A stretch of 64,000 nucleotides of DNA from Nitrospira defluvii (GTDB lineage Bacteria; Nitrospirota; Nitrospiria; Nitrospirales; Nitrospiraceae), in assembly GCA_000196815.1 (NCBI GenBank), contig FP929003.1, positions 2,379,501 through 2,443,500 of the forward strand, given 5' to 3'. The notes under the pieces are model-generated. The model searched no databases and was not told where the DNA came from. It saw only the letters and a list, made by a program, of their open reading frames with translations. A program made the translations under genes and the position numbers. How positions within the stretch are numbered: the stretch's first letter is position 1; every line of letters starts with the position of its first letter. Shown in pieces: positions 9,432-18,143 of this stretch.

Positions 9432-9869
9432 GGAAACCCCTCCTTGAAAGGTTGAGAATATAAGTGCCCACCACAAGGGCGGGCCGAGGGTAGCCAACCT
9501 GTCAAAAAAAGTCAACGAAACTCTTCACCATCTTGTTTCGCCTACGCAGAAAGCCCGGCAGGGCCAGGGGCATCCCCCCTGGGGAAGCACTCCACAACCA
9601 CCCGTGGTCGGATTCGAAACTAATCCACGTTCTCAATAGGATATGAGCTGAACATCAATGAATGATTACGCCCTCATCCTCTTCAGACTGGCCTGTGGTT
9701 CAGCGTCACCGTTCCTGCGACTCTGCCTGCCTCGAAGGTCTTTGGCGACAGTGGCTATTGGGTGGGACGCGGCAGCCCTGCGCAGCGAGCGGCGCTTATG
9801 CTCCGCGCCCGCTGGTGATCCACTGTGATACACTCATGAACAAGGCCACTCACCTCCGGGTCGCAGCCT
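9432..9869. other. Gene-free gap before malic enzyme
   Basis: About 440 bases without a supported gene. It contains a hairpin CCAGGGG (9564-9570) with CCCCTGG (9576-9582) of unknown role. A TTCGAATCC-like string near 9610 on the minus strand was examined as a tRNA T-arm and does not fold into one. No promoter stood out. Confidence 0.4.
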
Positions 9870-11312
9870 ATGACCACCGATGACATCGGTCCCTATTCCA
9901 ACTACCGCCTGACCGTCCGCCTCGCACTCCTCAACAAACCGGGCATCTTCGCAAAAGTCGCCGGGCTGCTGGCCGAAGAGGGGGCCAACCTCGGGGCCGT
10001 GGATATCGTGTCGGCCAATGCCGAACGCATGATCAGGGACATTACCTTCGACGTGCAGAATGAGGCGCACGGAGACCATGTCCTCGAACGCCTCGAAGCC
10101 CTGCCGGAAGTGAATGTGCTCTCGGCGTCCGACCGGATTTTTCTCCTCCATCTGGGTGGAAAAATCAGAGTCCAGAGCAAAGTCCCGGTCAACACACGCA
10201 ACGTCCTCTCGATGATCTACACCCCCGGCGTGGGGCGTGTCTGCCAGGCCATCGCGAAGGATCCATCGAAAGCCTATGCCTTCACGATCAAGAGCAATAG
10301 CGTGGCCGTCGTCACCGACGGGTCTGCGGTACTGGGTTTGGGCAACCTCGGTCCTGCCGCCGCGCTGCCGGTCATGGAAGGCAAGGTCATGTTGTTCAAG
10401 GAATTGGCGGGCATCGACGCCTGGCCGATTTGTGTCGCCACGCAGGACCCGGATGAGATCATCCGCATCGTGCGCGGCATCGCCCCCGGTTTCGGCGGCA
10501 TCAACCTGGAAGACATCAGCGCCCCGCGTTGCTTTGAAATTGAACGCGCACTCAAAACATCCCTCGACATTCCCGTCATGCACGACGATCAACATGGCAC
10601 AGCCGTCGTCCTCCTGGCCGCGCTCACCAATGCCTTGAAGGTGGTCGGAAAACGGATGGAGGATGTCCGGATCGTCGTGAACGGTCTGGGCGCGGCCGGA
10701 ACCGCCTGCTGCCGTATTTTGCTCGCCGCCGGGGCGGCCCATCTCATCGGGTGCGACAAAGAAGGCATCGTGTTGATGGGCGATGCGGAGGAACTGCGCG
10801 CCTGCCGCACCGATCTTCACGCTTGCATCCGTCGGGATCAGCCGCGCGGGACGCTCCACGATGCCTTGAAAGGCGCCGACGTGTTCATCGGGCTCTCAGT
10901 GGGCAATGTGCTGAACCGGGAGGATCTCGAGCGGATGAATCAGGACCGGATCGTCTTCGCGATGGCCAATCCTGATCCCGAGATCGAGCCGAAGGTGGGC
11001 GATGAGGCCTCACGGATCTTTGCCACCGGCCGGTCGGACTTTCCCAACCAGATCAACAACGCCCTGTCGTTTCCCGGAATTTTCCGCGGGGCGCTCGACG
11101 TGCAAGCCAGCGAGATCAACGAAGCCATGAAGCTGGCGGCGGCCGAGGCCATTGCCGGTTGTGTGCCGGCAGAGGCCCTCTCGGAGGACTACATCATCCC
11201 CAGCGTGTTCGATCGCGACGTGGTGCCGCGCGTCGCGAAGGCAGTGGCCGCGGCTGCGCGCGCAACCGGTGTGGCCCGCCGCCGTATCCGGATCGACGAC
11301 GACCTCCGCTGA
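9870..11312 (+). CDS. Malic enzyme with N-terminal ACT domain
   Basis: 480 residues. An ACT domain (about 11-85: YRLTVRLALLNKPGIFAKVAG) precedes a malic enzyme catalytic part (about 95-470). Visible signatures are VNTRNVLSMIYTPGVG, FTIKSNSVAVVTDGSAVLGLGN, the metal-site region INLEDISAPRCFEIE, DDQHGTA, and the nucleotide-binding VVNGLGAAG. The enzyme oxidatively decarboxylates malate to pyruvate with NAD or NADP; the ACT domain suggests allosteric control by an amino acid or similar ligand. The ATG lacks an obvious ribosome-binding site. It lies near citrate synthase and fumarase but is not in an operon with them. Confidence 0.9.
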   Translation: MTTDDIGPYSNYRLTVRLALLNKPGIFAKVAGLLAEEGANLGAVDIVSANAERMIRDITFDVQNEAHGDHVLERLEALPEVNVLSASDRIFLLHLGGKIRVQSKVPVNTRNVLSMIYTPGVGRVCQAIAKDPSKAYAFTIKSNSVAVVTDGSAVLGLGNLGPAAALPVMEGKVMLFKELAGIDAWPICVATQDPDEIIRIVRGIAPGFGGINLEDISAPRCFEIERALKTSLDIPVMHDDQHGTAVVLLAALTNALKVVGKRMEDVRIVVNGLGAAGTACCRILLAAGAAHLIGCDKEGIVLMGDAEELRACRTDLHACIRRDQPRGTLHDALKGADVFIGLSVGNVLNREDLERMNQDRIVFAMANPDPEIEPKVGDEASRIFATGRSDFPNQINNALSFPGIFRGALDVQASEINEAMKLAAAEAIAGCVPAEALSEDYIIPSVFDRDVVPRVAKAVAAAARATGVARRRIRIDDDLR

Positions 11313-11461
11313 CCTGCCGTCCCCACACCCGCCGCATTTTTCTTTCCTCGTTGGCGTGACACGCACAATCCAGGTAGAGTACGACAAACGATCATTGCTC
11401 CAAGCCGGTGCGCCCGTGCCACGACAGCCCCCGGTACAGGGACCCCCAACAGGAACGCGAC

Positions 11462-12721
11462 GTGACGCCAAGTAGCATCGAAGTCATCGGGACTCTTCTG
11501 TTTGCGGTCGCCATCGCGCATACCTTTGCCACCTCCTTTTTCCAACACCTGGCGCATCGGCGGCCCGCTCATGCCGGCCTATGGCACCTTCTAGGCGAAG
11601 TCGAGGTCGTCTTTGGGTTCTGGGCGGCGGTCCTTATGGCGGCGATGTTCGTAACCGAGGGCGCGACCGCTGCCTTGCGCTATATCGACGCCTATCCCTT
11701 CATCGAGCCGATGTTCGTATTCGCGATCATGGTCATCGCGGGGTCCCGTCCGATCCTCCAGACTGCGCGGCAATCGACGCAAGTGCTCAGCCGGCTGTTG
11801 CCCCTCCCGTCGAACGTGGCGTTTTATGTCACGGTGATGGCGATCGTTCCCCTCATGGGGTCACTGCTCACCGAGGCGGCCGCCATGACCCTCGCTGCGC
11901 TGATCCTGCGCGATCGGTTCTTCCGACACGGCCTTTCGACGAATTTGCAATACGCCACCTTAGGCGTCTTGTTCGTCAACGTGTCGATCGGCGGCACCCT
12001 GACCCCGTTCGCCGCGCCGCCGATCCTCATGGTCGCGGGTACCTGGAAATGGGATATGACCTTTATGGCGTCCACCTTCGGATGGAAGGCCGCGATTGCG
12101 GTCTTCGTCAACGCCATCGTGCTGACAATGCTGTTTCGGCGAGAGTTGGCCGCGCTCCCGAGTGAGGAACGTCCGAAGGAAGGCGCCCCCACTCCGTTCC
12201 CGTTGATGGCCATTCATCTGTTGATGCTGGCCGGCGTCGTCGTCTTCGCTCACCATCCGGCCATCTTCATGGGCCTCTTCCTGTTTTTTCTCGGCTTCGC
12301 CCATGCCTATGAGCGGTATCAAAACCGGCTGCTCCTCCGTGAGGGACTGCTTGTGGCGTTTTTTCTGGCGGGGCTGGAGGTGCTGGGGGGACAACAACAA
12401 TGGTGGCTGCAACCGATCCTCTCGCAATTGAGCGAGCACGCCGTATTTTTCGGCACGACATTCTTGACCGCCTTTACCGACAACGCCGCGCTAACCTATC
12501 TGGGCTCGTTAGTCGAAGGCCTATCTGATGCCTTTAAATATGCGCTAGTGGCCGGCGCGGTCACCGGTGGAGGCTTGACGGTCATCGCCAACGCGCCGAA
12601 CCCGGCCGGTCTGGCGCTGCTCCGGAACCATTTCGAGGAAGAGAGTGTGAGTCCGGCCAAACTGGCCCTGGCAGCCCTGCCGCCGACCGTCATCGCGGCC
12701 GCCGCCTTTTTGCTCCTGTGA
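11462..12721 (+). CDS. Putative Na+/H+ antiporter (ArsB/NhaD-like)
   Basis: 419 residues, about ten to twelve hydrophobic segments throughout, with paired re-entrant-like motifs (MGSLLTEAAAMTLAAL; FVNVSIGGTLTPFAAPP; FLTAFTDNAALTYLG; TVIANAPNPAG) typical of the ion-transporter superfamily that includes putative Na+/H+ antiporters. Inner membrane. GTG at 11462 is chosen because AGGAA lies seven bases upstream; an ATG 18 codons earlier would add a charged, non-conserved extension. It follows the malic enzyme by about 150 bases on the same strand. The ion specificity cannot be read from sequence. Confidence 0.7.
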   Translation: MTPSSIEVIGTLLFAVAIAHTFATSFFQHLAHRRPAHAGLWHLLGEVEVVFGFWAAVLMAAMFVTEGATAALRYIDAYPFIEPMFVFAIMVIAGSRPILQTARQSTQVLSRLLPLPSNVAFYVTVMAIVPLMGSLLTEAAAMTLAALILRDRFFRHGLSTNLQYATLGVLFVNVSIGGTLTPFAAPPILMVAGTWKWDMTFMASTFGWKAAIAVFVNAIVLTMLFRRELAALPSEERPKEGAPTPFPLMAIHLLMLAGVVVFAHHPAIFMGLFLFFLGFAHAYERYQNRLLLREGLLVAFFLAGLEVLGGQQQWWLQPILSQLSEHAVFFGTTFLTAFTDNAALTYLGSLVEGLSDAFKYALVAGAVTGGGLTVIANAPNPAGLALLRNHFEEESVSPAKLALAALPPTVIAAAAFLLL

Positions 12722-12818
12722 GATTCTCCCTGCCTCGCCCCTTATCCATCCGGAAATCGTTGTGCTAAGATGCGGACGACCCTGCCGGAACCCCGGGAGT
12801 CACGCCCAACGAGGACTT

Positions 12819-13448
12819 GTGGCCTTTTCGACCAATCGCCTGTTTAAATATCAGCGAGGTATGCGACGGCGCATCGGCATGTTGCGCGCCAAGAATGTCG
12901 ACAGCATGGAGTTTGCCGTCGATTTCATGATGCAAGAACGGGTGGACAGTTACTTCCGCATCGAGCCGGGGCTCGAAGAAATCGAACGCTCGCTGCAACA
13001 GATCGAAGAAGAGCTGGAGTTAGTCAGGGATGTCTCGGGCGCCATTCGGCTGGAGTCCCGGTTGGAGTTCGTCGAAGACCGCTGGGACGAACTCGACAGC
13101 GAAATCCGAGAGCGCCCGCGCCGCCGGCGCCGCAAAATCAATCTGGCCGACTTCCTCAAGGCCGCGGGAGGGGAGGGCAGTCCAACCGGCGCGACCAATG
13201 AAGTCACCAATGCGTACGATGCCTATCAGATTCTGGGTCTCGAGTTCGGCACTCCGCTCGCCGATGTGACCACCTCGTTCCGTCAACGCGCCAAAGAACT
13301 CCACCCCGATGCGCGCAACGGCGACCGTAGTTCAGAACCCGAGCTCCGGCGCATCCTCGAAGCCTATCAATTTCTCAAAGAGTACTTGAGCCTGAGCAAC
13401 ACCGAACCGCCGATTTCACGCGGGGCGGAATATCGTCCCACTGAGTAA
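12819..13448 (+). CDS. J-domain (DnaJ-like) protein
   Basis: About 209 residues. The N-terminal half is charged and helical (coiled-coil-like LEEIERSLQQIEEELELV, then an Arg-rich patch RPRRRRRK). The C-terminal part (about 140-195) is a J domain: AYQILGLEF, helix FRQRAKEL, the HPD tripeptide that stimulates Hsp70 ATPase, and ILEAYQFLKEYL. A J domain at the C-terminus behind a coiled coil suggests a specialised Hsp70 co-chaperone. GTG at 12819 with GAGG five bases upstream is favoured over a longer ATG frame. It is 3 bases ahead of rnd, so the two are probably cotranscribed. Confidence 0.7.
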   Translation: MAFSTNRLFKYQRGMRRRIGMLRAKNVDSMEFAVDFMMQERVDSYFRIEPGLEEIERSLQQIEEELELVRDVSGAIRLESRLEFVEDRWDELDSEIRERPRRRRRKINLADFLKAAGGEGSPTGATNEVTNAYDAYQILGLEFGTPLADVTTSFRQRAKELHPDARNGDRSSEPELRRILEAYQFLKEYLSLSNTEPPISRGAEYRPTE

Positions 13449-13451
13449 CCC

Positions 13452-14657
13452 ATGGCCACACTGGAACCGGATCAGACGTTCATTACCTCCGACGATGCCC
13501 TCGATGCCCTCTGTGATCAACTCATCCACAGTTCGGTCATTGCCATCGATACCGAGTTTATGGGGGAGGAGCATTTCATCCCCCGCCTGGAGTTGATTCA
13601 GGTCGCGGCGGAAGGGGTGGCGGCGGTCATCGACTTTCCCGCCGTGCAGGAGGCCGCGCCGATGGCCCGATTCTGGGAGATCGTCTGCGATGCCCGCATC
13701 GAAAAAGTGCTCCATGCGGGACGGCAGGACCTGGAACTGTTTGCACACCATGCCGGGCGTCTGCCGAAGCCCTTTTTCGATACACAGATCGCCGCCGCCA
13801 TGGTCGGATACGGCGCACAGACCGCCTATGCCAACCTGGTCCAACGCGTCCAGGGCGTCAAACTCGACAAGGCCCATACGTTTACGAATTGGAGCCAGCG
13901 GCCGCTGAGCCGGGAGCAGCTGGTCTACGCCCTGGACGACGTGACCTTTCTACTGCCGGTGCACCGGCATCTCCGGCAGAAATTGTCTGTGATGGGTCGC
14001 TCGGAGTGGGTGGATGAGGAGTTCGCCCGCCTGGAAGTCTCTCTTGGCGCACAGGCGCGGGACCCCCAGGAGCGGTATCAACGCATTCGCGGATGGGATA
14101 GCCTCAAACCACGCGCGGCCGGCGTTCTGCGTGACCTGGCGGCCTGGCGTGAAGGGGAGGCCCGGCGTCGCAACGTCCCGCGGGGACGAGTGATGCGTGA
14201 CGAGGTGCTGGTGCAGCTGGCGCGTCAAACGCCGCGCACGCTGGATCAATTGCGCGGCATGCGGGGGATGTATTCGTCGGAAGTCGAACGGAACGGACAG
14301 GCGCTTCTCGCCACCATGCAGCAGGCGTTGGCGCGACCGGAATCGGAATGGCCCGAGGTCCCGCGGGATCGCAAGCCCGATCCAGAATCCACCGGGGTGC
14401 TGGAGCTGCTGCAGGCGGTGCTGAAGTCCCGTGCCTCCGTGGAGAACATCGCCCCGACGTTGATCGCCACCACGGGTGACTTGCAGGCTCTGGTCGAACG
14501 CGCGTCACCAGTGGAAGAAATGGACATTCCCGTGTTACGAGGCTGGCGACGGCAACTGGTCGGAGAAACGCTCCTCAGCGTCCTATCCGGCGACCTGAAG
14601 GTGTGGATCGACCCGCAACTCGGCAAGCTCCGCTTCGGCCATCTCGATCACGCGTAG
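13452..14657 (+). CDS. rnd: Ribonuclease D
   Basis: 401 residues. The DEDDy 3'-5' exonuclease domain (about 1-190) shows IDTEF (Asp33, Glu35), HAGRQDLE, and YALDDV with the Tyr and Asp of the third exonuclease motif. An HRDC domain (about 210-290: VLVQLARQTPRTLDQLRGMRGM) follows, then a second HRDC-like C-terminal part. RNase D trims 3' ends of tRNA and other small RNAs in the cytoplasm. Its ATG follows the J-domain gene stop by 3 bases, indicating translational coupling. Confidence 0.92.
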   Translation: MATLEPDQTFITSDDALDALCDQLIHSSVIAIDTEFMGEEHFIPRLELIQVAAEGVAAVIDFPAVQEAAPMARFWEIVCDARIEKVLHAGRQDLELFAHHAGRLPKPFFDTQIAAAMVGYGAQTAYANLVQRVQGVKLDKAHTFTNWSQRPLSREQLVYALDDVTFLLPVHRHLRQKLSVMGRSEWVDEEFARLEVSLGAQARDPQERYQRIRGWDSLKPRAAGVLRDLAAWREGEARRRNVPRGRVMRDEVLVQLARQTPRTLDQLRGMRGMYSSEVERNGQALLATMQQALARPESEWPEVPRDRKPDPESTGVLELLQAVLKSRASVENIAPTLIATTGDLQALVERASPVEEMDIPVLRGWRRQLVGETLLSVLSGDLKVWIDPQLGKLRFGHLDHA

Positions 14658-14667
14658 CCTCCGCGGT

Positions 14668-14910
14668 CTACCGCGTCGCCCTTCCGGTCGTCTGAGCCCG
14701 GCTCTGAGTCCGACGCTCTTTCCACAACCCCAACAACAACGTCAGCAGGGCCAGGCCGATTTCGTCGGCCAGCGGGATCACGTCCGGCACAATGATATCC
14801 GCCAGCGTGAGCAGAGCGAACAGCACGAATAAGGACGGAAAGCGCAGGTTGAGCCGCTGCAGAATCCTCCCGAGCAGCGACACGCGATCAACGGAACTGA
14901 ATGCGAACAT
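14668..14910 (-). CDS. Small two-helix membrane protein
   Basis: 80 residues with two hydrophobic segments (about 24-42, LRFPSLFVLFALLTLADIIV, and 46-62, LADEIGLALLTLLLGLW), separated by the short turn PDVIP, and an Arg-rich tail. The pattern RFP...L.D..PD.IP..DE recurs in small bacterial inner-membrane proteins of unknown function; I would not assign more than that. It is convergent with rnd and upstream of nothing obvious. Confidence 0.55.
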   Translation of the reverse strand: MFAFSSVDRVSLLGRILQRLNLRFPSLFVLFALLTLADIIVPDVIPLADEIGLALLTLLLGLWKERRTQSRAQTTGRATR

Positions 14911-14991
14911 CGGTCCGGTCCTCCGTCATGCCCGTCGGCCCCTCCGTAACAGCGTCTGCAGAAGCGTCCAGCTCGCACTTTCCCTGAAAAC

Positions 14992-15342
14992 TCACAGCAT
15001 GTGAGTGATCGTGTCCGCCGGGCGCGCCAGCATGGCCTTATCGCCCTTTTCGACGAGCGGACGCTGGATCAAATCCGGATGCAGGACCATCAGGTCGAGC
15101 ACATGGTCCTCGGTCAGCGCCGGATCGGCCAGCTTCAGCGACTTGTAGAGATCTTCTTTCGTGCGCAAGACCTCGCGAGCCGTGAGTCCGGCTTTCTTGA
15201 GCAGGGCTTTGAGTCGGCTCTTTGTGAACGGTTGCTCATAATAATTGATCGCCTTGAACGGTTGGCCGCTCTCGCGCACGATCCGCACGGCCTCGCGACA
15301 CGTCGAACAGGTGGGTTTCTGATAGATTGTGATCTCCGCCAT
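14992..15342 (-). CDS. ArsC/Spx-family reductase
   Basis: 116 residues of the thioredoxin-fold ArsC family. The N-terminal active-site strand is ITIYQKPTCSTCREA (Cys12, Cys15); further family features are the LRTKEDLYKSL segment and two later Arg residues (IQRPLV, AMLARP) that in ArsC bind arsenate. It could be a glutaredoxin-coupled arsenate reductase, but many members of this size are YfgD/Spx-like and the CxxC arrangement is shared. Start at 15342 is preferred (MAEITIYQ, with AAGGAG upstream) over 14 extra codons. No arsR or arsB neighbour exists, so arsenic resistance is not supported by context. Confidence 0.75.
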   Translation of the reverse strand: MAEITIYQKPTCSTCREAVRIVRESGQPFKAINYYEQPFTKSRLKALLKKAGLTAREVLRTKEDLYKSLKLADPALTEDHVLDLMVLHPDLIQRPLVEKGDKAMLARPADTITHML

Positions 15343-15444
15343 GCTGTCAGCCTTGCTCCTTCTTCGTAGGTTCTCTTGACGCAAATTTTTGACCTGTGTT
15401 ACATGGACACACGAGACTTCACCCTCAAGCGATACGATTGACTT

Positions 15445-15822
15445 ATGCCGATTTTCGGAACCGACACCAGCGACCAGGCCGGAAAATTTTCCTGTGCGTC
15501 AACGACGCAACGCACCCTGAAAGATCTGCGCACCAAACGCAAGGGGCAACCCGTGTTTGTCGTCGGACATCGTTTGGAACGGAAAGGCAAGGAAGCCACC
15601 TTTGAAGTCTTCAATGATCGCCTGGCCATCATTCGCTTCGATGACGACGCGAAATTAGGGTACGACCCGCTCGAACTGCTGCTGCCGACCGAGATCGACG
15701 AGCAGGGGGTGGCGTATTTCGAAATCCGAACCTGCCGGCAGTGCGAGCAATTCTTCCCGCTTACGGCCGACGAATGCGACGCCGACGAGGAGCCGACCCT
15801 CTGCCCCGATTGCGCATCGTAG
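15445..15822 (+). CDS. Hypothetical protein with zinc-ribbon-like tail
   Basis: 125 residues, no signal peptide or membrane segment. The body is beta-rich (QPVFVVGHRLERKGKEATFEVFNDRLAIIRF), and the C-terminus has two CxxC pairs, CRQC and CPDC, about 20 residues apart, that could bind one zinc ion. I do not recognise the family. It is divergent from the ArsC-like gene with a gap of about 100 bases and is followed by a repeat remnant. Confidence 0.55.
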   Translation: MPIFGTDTSDQAGKFSCASTTQRTLKDLRTKRKGQPVFVVGHRLERKGKEATFEVFNDRLAIIRFDDDAKLGYDPLELLLPTEIDEQGVAYFEIRTCRQCEQFFPLTADECDADEEPTLCPDCAS

Positions 15823-15832
15823 CGGACCGCTC

Positions 15833-15992
15833 CCAGGATGCGCAAAAAGTCCGTCCTCATAGTCCGTCGCTCGTGAAACGTCGTTCGTCTCTCGCTTCAG
15901 CCCAATTGCGGTTCCCGACGAGATACGCGTCACCATTCAGACTTCACGAATATCGAACGCACCGCTGGCGGATTTTTCAGCACCCTAACTAG
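15833..15992. repeat. Repeat family A arms with family B inserted
   Basis: The left arm AGGATGCGCAAAAAGTCC (15836-15853) and a right arm GGCGGATTTTTCAGCACCCTAACTAG (about 15967-15992) resemble family A. The interior instead carries the degenerate CGTCGCTCGTGAAACG / GACGAGATACGCGTCAC text of family B. The final bases give the stop codon of the neighbouring minus-strand gene. Confidence 0.5.
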
Positions 15993-16378
15993 TCTGCCAA
16001 CGGCGCAATGTCCACCGCCTTCTTAATCAAGCAATCTCCGGCATATCCCTGCAGCGCCATCGGCAGCATACTGGCATCGAGAACCCGTGCCGTGCTGACC
16101 TTGAATCCATCTCCCATCTTCATTCCTTCAAGCTTGAGCGCATGACAGACTTCCAGGGTGCGCCAGACCGGATTCCCGAGGATCGTGTCTCCCGGCAGGA
16201 GCTTCAAGTCGGAGACGGCGCCGTCGAGCAACGCCTTGGCCGACACGCGCGACCTGTCTTTCGGCACATCGCTGACGACGGCAAACACGACCGTGTCGTC
16301 GTCAGCCCAGGCCGGGGTGAACAGACTCAGTGTCACCGATGCCACGATTCCCCACGCCCGCAAGCGGAACCAGCTCAT
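15989..16378 (-). CDS. Secreted hypothetical protein
   Basis: 129 residues with a signal peptide (hydrophobic core about 9-22, WGIVASVTLSLFTPAWA, cleavage before DDDT). The mature part is a compact alpha/beta sequence with two Cys (VCHALK; AGDCLI) that could form a disulfide in the periplasm. No known family recognised. The ATG is 3 bases after the stop of the upstream gene (16382-16630), so the two form an operon. Its stop codon lies in the end of a repeat remnant. Confidence 0.6.
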   Translation of the reverse strand: MSWFRLRAWGIVASVTLSLFTPAWADDDTVVFAVVSDVPKDRSRVSAKALLDGAVSDLKLLPGDTILGNPVWRTLEVCHALKLEGMKMGDGFKVSTARVLDASMLPMALQGYAGDCLIKKAVDIAPLAD

Positions 16379-16381
16379 GCC

Positions 16382-16630
16382 TCACCTCGTGGTTGCGTAC
16401 GAAGACTCATTGGAAGGGATTCGGCGATCGGCGGACGGGGCTTCCGCCGGCGCGACCGGGATAGATCCCGCGCCGGGGCCGCCATGACTCAAGGTACTGC
16501 GCCCGATGCGTGGTTCACCGGAAGAGACTGCCGGCCGCTCATCGCGCCCGAGCATGAACAAGGCCACACCCAACACTAGAAGCCCGAGCAGCACAAGGAT
16601 CCGTGTCACACCGCTCACTTCATGCCTCAT
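16382..16630 (-). CDS. Small single-pass membrane protein
   Basis: 82 residues. One transmembrane segment near the N-terminus (about 9-27, VTRILVLLGLLVLGVALFML) followed by a low-complexity Gly/Pro/Ser-rich tail likely outside the cytoplasm. No family recognised. It lies directly upstream of, and 3 bases from, the secreted protein gene at 15989-16378. Confidence 0.5.
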   Translation of the reverse strand: MRHEVSGVTRILVLLGLLVLGVALFMLGRDERPAVSSGEPRIGRSTLSHGGPGAGSIPVAPAEAPSADRRIPSNESSYATTR

Positions 16631-16843
16631 AGAGAGTCACACGTCGTTCCAGTGAGTATGCCAAGCGGGCCGCACCAATTCAAGGTGAGAGCTGAGTCGG
16701 CACCGTGGATCATGGTAAGCTCAGCCAGGCGCATGTATGGACGGTGGCCGTCGGACCAGCGGCACGCGGGGACGAAGCTACAGGCGCCCGATGCATCCGT
16801 GATGGGTCATCATTCGTGTTCTTGAAGAGAGGAGAGAGAGACT

Positions 16844-17977
16844 ATGCCGCACGACTTCATGCCGGGGCTTGCCGGTGTTCCTGCCGCAAAATCAGCGATC
16901 AGCGATGTCGATGGGACGCGGGGAGTGCTTGAATATCGCGGCATCCGCGTTGAGGAACTCTGTCAGCACTCGTCGTTTCTTGAAACGAGTTATCTGCTGT
17001 TGTTCGGTCGATTGCCGACTGCGCCTGAGCTCACACAATGGGTGGATGACGTCACGCATCACCGACGCATCAAATTTCGCATCGTCGATCTGTTGAAGGT
17101 GATGCCCGAGCATGGGCATCCCATGGATGCGTTGCAAGCGGCCGTCGCGGCACTCGGGATGTTCTACCCGGGCCGCAATGTGAAAGACGTAGCCAATAAC
17201 TACTGGTCGGCAGTGCGCCTGATCGCCAAACTGCCGACGATCGTGGCGGCCTGGGCGCGCCTGAGACGCGGGGACGAGTACATTCCGCCGCGGGACGATT
17301 TGCCGTTTTCCGATAACTTTCTCTATATGCTGACCGAAACCGTTCCGCACCCGCTGTGGAGCGAAGTCTTCGACGACTGCCTGATTCTGCACGCCGAACA
17401 CACCATGAATGCCTCGACCTTTGCCGGCATGGTGACGGCCTCCACTCTGGCCGACCCGTATACCGTCGTCGCCTCCTCGATCGGCGCCCTGAAGGGCCCG
17501 TTGCACGGCGGCGCGAACGAAGAGGTCGTGATGATGCTGAGGGAAATCGGCACCCCGGCTCAGGCCCGCGCGGCGGTGGAAGCCAGGCTGGAAGGGAAAC
17601 ACAAACTCATGGGGTTCGGGCACCGGGTCTATAAGGTGAAAGATCCGCGCGCGACCGTGCTGCAGGACCTCTGCATGCGTCTCTTCAACGTCTGCGGAAC
17701 GTCCCCGCTGTATGAGGTGGCCGTGGCGGTGGAGCAACTCGCGGGTGAGCGACTGACGGACAAGGGGATTTACCCGAACGTCGACTTCTACTCCGGTATC
17801 ATCTACGACAAGATGGGCATCGAGGTAGATCTCTTTACGCCGTTGTTCGCCATGGCGCGAGTGAGCGGCTGGCTGGCGCATTGGCTGGAGCAATTGCGGG
17901 AGAACAAACTCTATCGGCCCGACCAGATCTATTCCGGCGAACATGACCGGCACTATGTGCCGATCGAGAAGCGGTAG
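16844..17977 (+). CDS. gltA: Citrate synthase
   Basis: 377 residues, the length of the short dimeric citrate synthases. It condenses acetyl-CoA with oxaloacetate. Signatures: the His of HAEHTMNAST, the oxaloacetate-binding GPLHGGANEEV, GFGHRVYKVKDPRA, and the catalytic Asp region NVDFYSG. Close relatives include 2-methylcitrate synthases; with no prp genes nearby, citrate synthase is favoured. GAGAGGAG precedes the ATG. The gene is alone on its strand but within about 2 kb of fumarase and a ferredoxin reductase-like gene. Confidence 0.9.
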   Translation: MPHDFMPGLAGVPAAKSAISDVDGTRGVLEYRGIRVEELCQHSSFLETSYLLLFGRLPTAPELTQWVDDVTHHRRIKFRIVDLLKVMPEHGHPMDALQAAVAALGMFYPGRNVKDVANNYWSAVRLIAKLPTIVAAWARLRRGDEYIPPRDDLPFSDNFLYMLTETVPHPLWSEVFDDCLILHAEHTMNASTFAGMVTASTLADPYTVVASSIGALKGPLHGGANEEVVMMLREIGTPAQARAAVEARLEGKHKLMGFGHRVYKVKDPRATVLQDLCMRLFNVCGTSPLYEVAVAVEQLAGERLTDKGIYPNVDFYSGIIYDKMGIEVDLFTPLFAMARVSGWLAHWLEQLRENKLYRPDQIYSGEHDRHYVPIEKR

Positions 17978-17988
17978 TCGAGGAACGG

Positions 17989-18078
17989 CTACTCAGTGCG
18001 ACCGATGAACCACCACAAGACAATCGATGTCACAAACATAATACCGCCGAGCAGCGCATAAGACATGTATTCCAGCAT
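17989..18078 (-). CDS. 29-residue membrane miniprotein
   Basis: A short minus-strand frame encodes MLEYMSYALLGGIM followed by FVTSIVLWWFIGRTE: a single hydrophobic helix with a charged C-terminal end, shaped like small subunits or regulators of membrane complexes. GGAGG sits 8 bases upstream of the ATG at 18078 (an alternative ATG two codons earlier is too close to it). The frame ends with TAG 11 bases after citrate synthase, convergently. The good Shine-Dalgarno and clean helix support a real gene; the partner is unknown. Confidence 0.55.
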   Translation of the reverse strand: MLEYMSYALLGGIMFVTSIVLWWFIGRTE

Positions 18079-18121
18079 GGTCATCGCCTCCCTGTGTGAA
18101 GGGGGCTACTAAATAATGCCG

Positions 18122-18143
18122 GGGGTCTCAATGTCAAGACCCC
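18122..18143. other. Short hairpin of unknown role
   Basis: GGGGTCT (18122-18128) pairs with AGACCCC (18137-18143) around an 8-base loop, between the miniprotein and the Hsp20 gene. No T-run follows on either strand and it does not match the CIRCE heat-shock operator. Confidence 0.3.

Noticed and set aside
9600-9630. Possible tRNA T-arm (TTCGAATCC on the minus strand)
   Set aside because: Flanking bases do not pair into a T-stem and no acceptor, D or anticodon arm could be found.
9834-10859. 341-codon minus-strand frame opposite malic enzyme
   Set aside because: Antisense shadow of a conserved enzyme, without a start signal or domain.
16892-17953. 353-codon minus-strand frame opposite citrate synthase
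   Set aside because: Antisense shadow; the sense frame is a complete citrate synthase.
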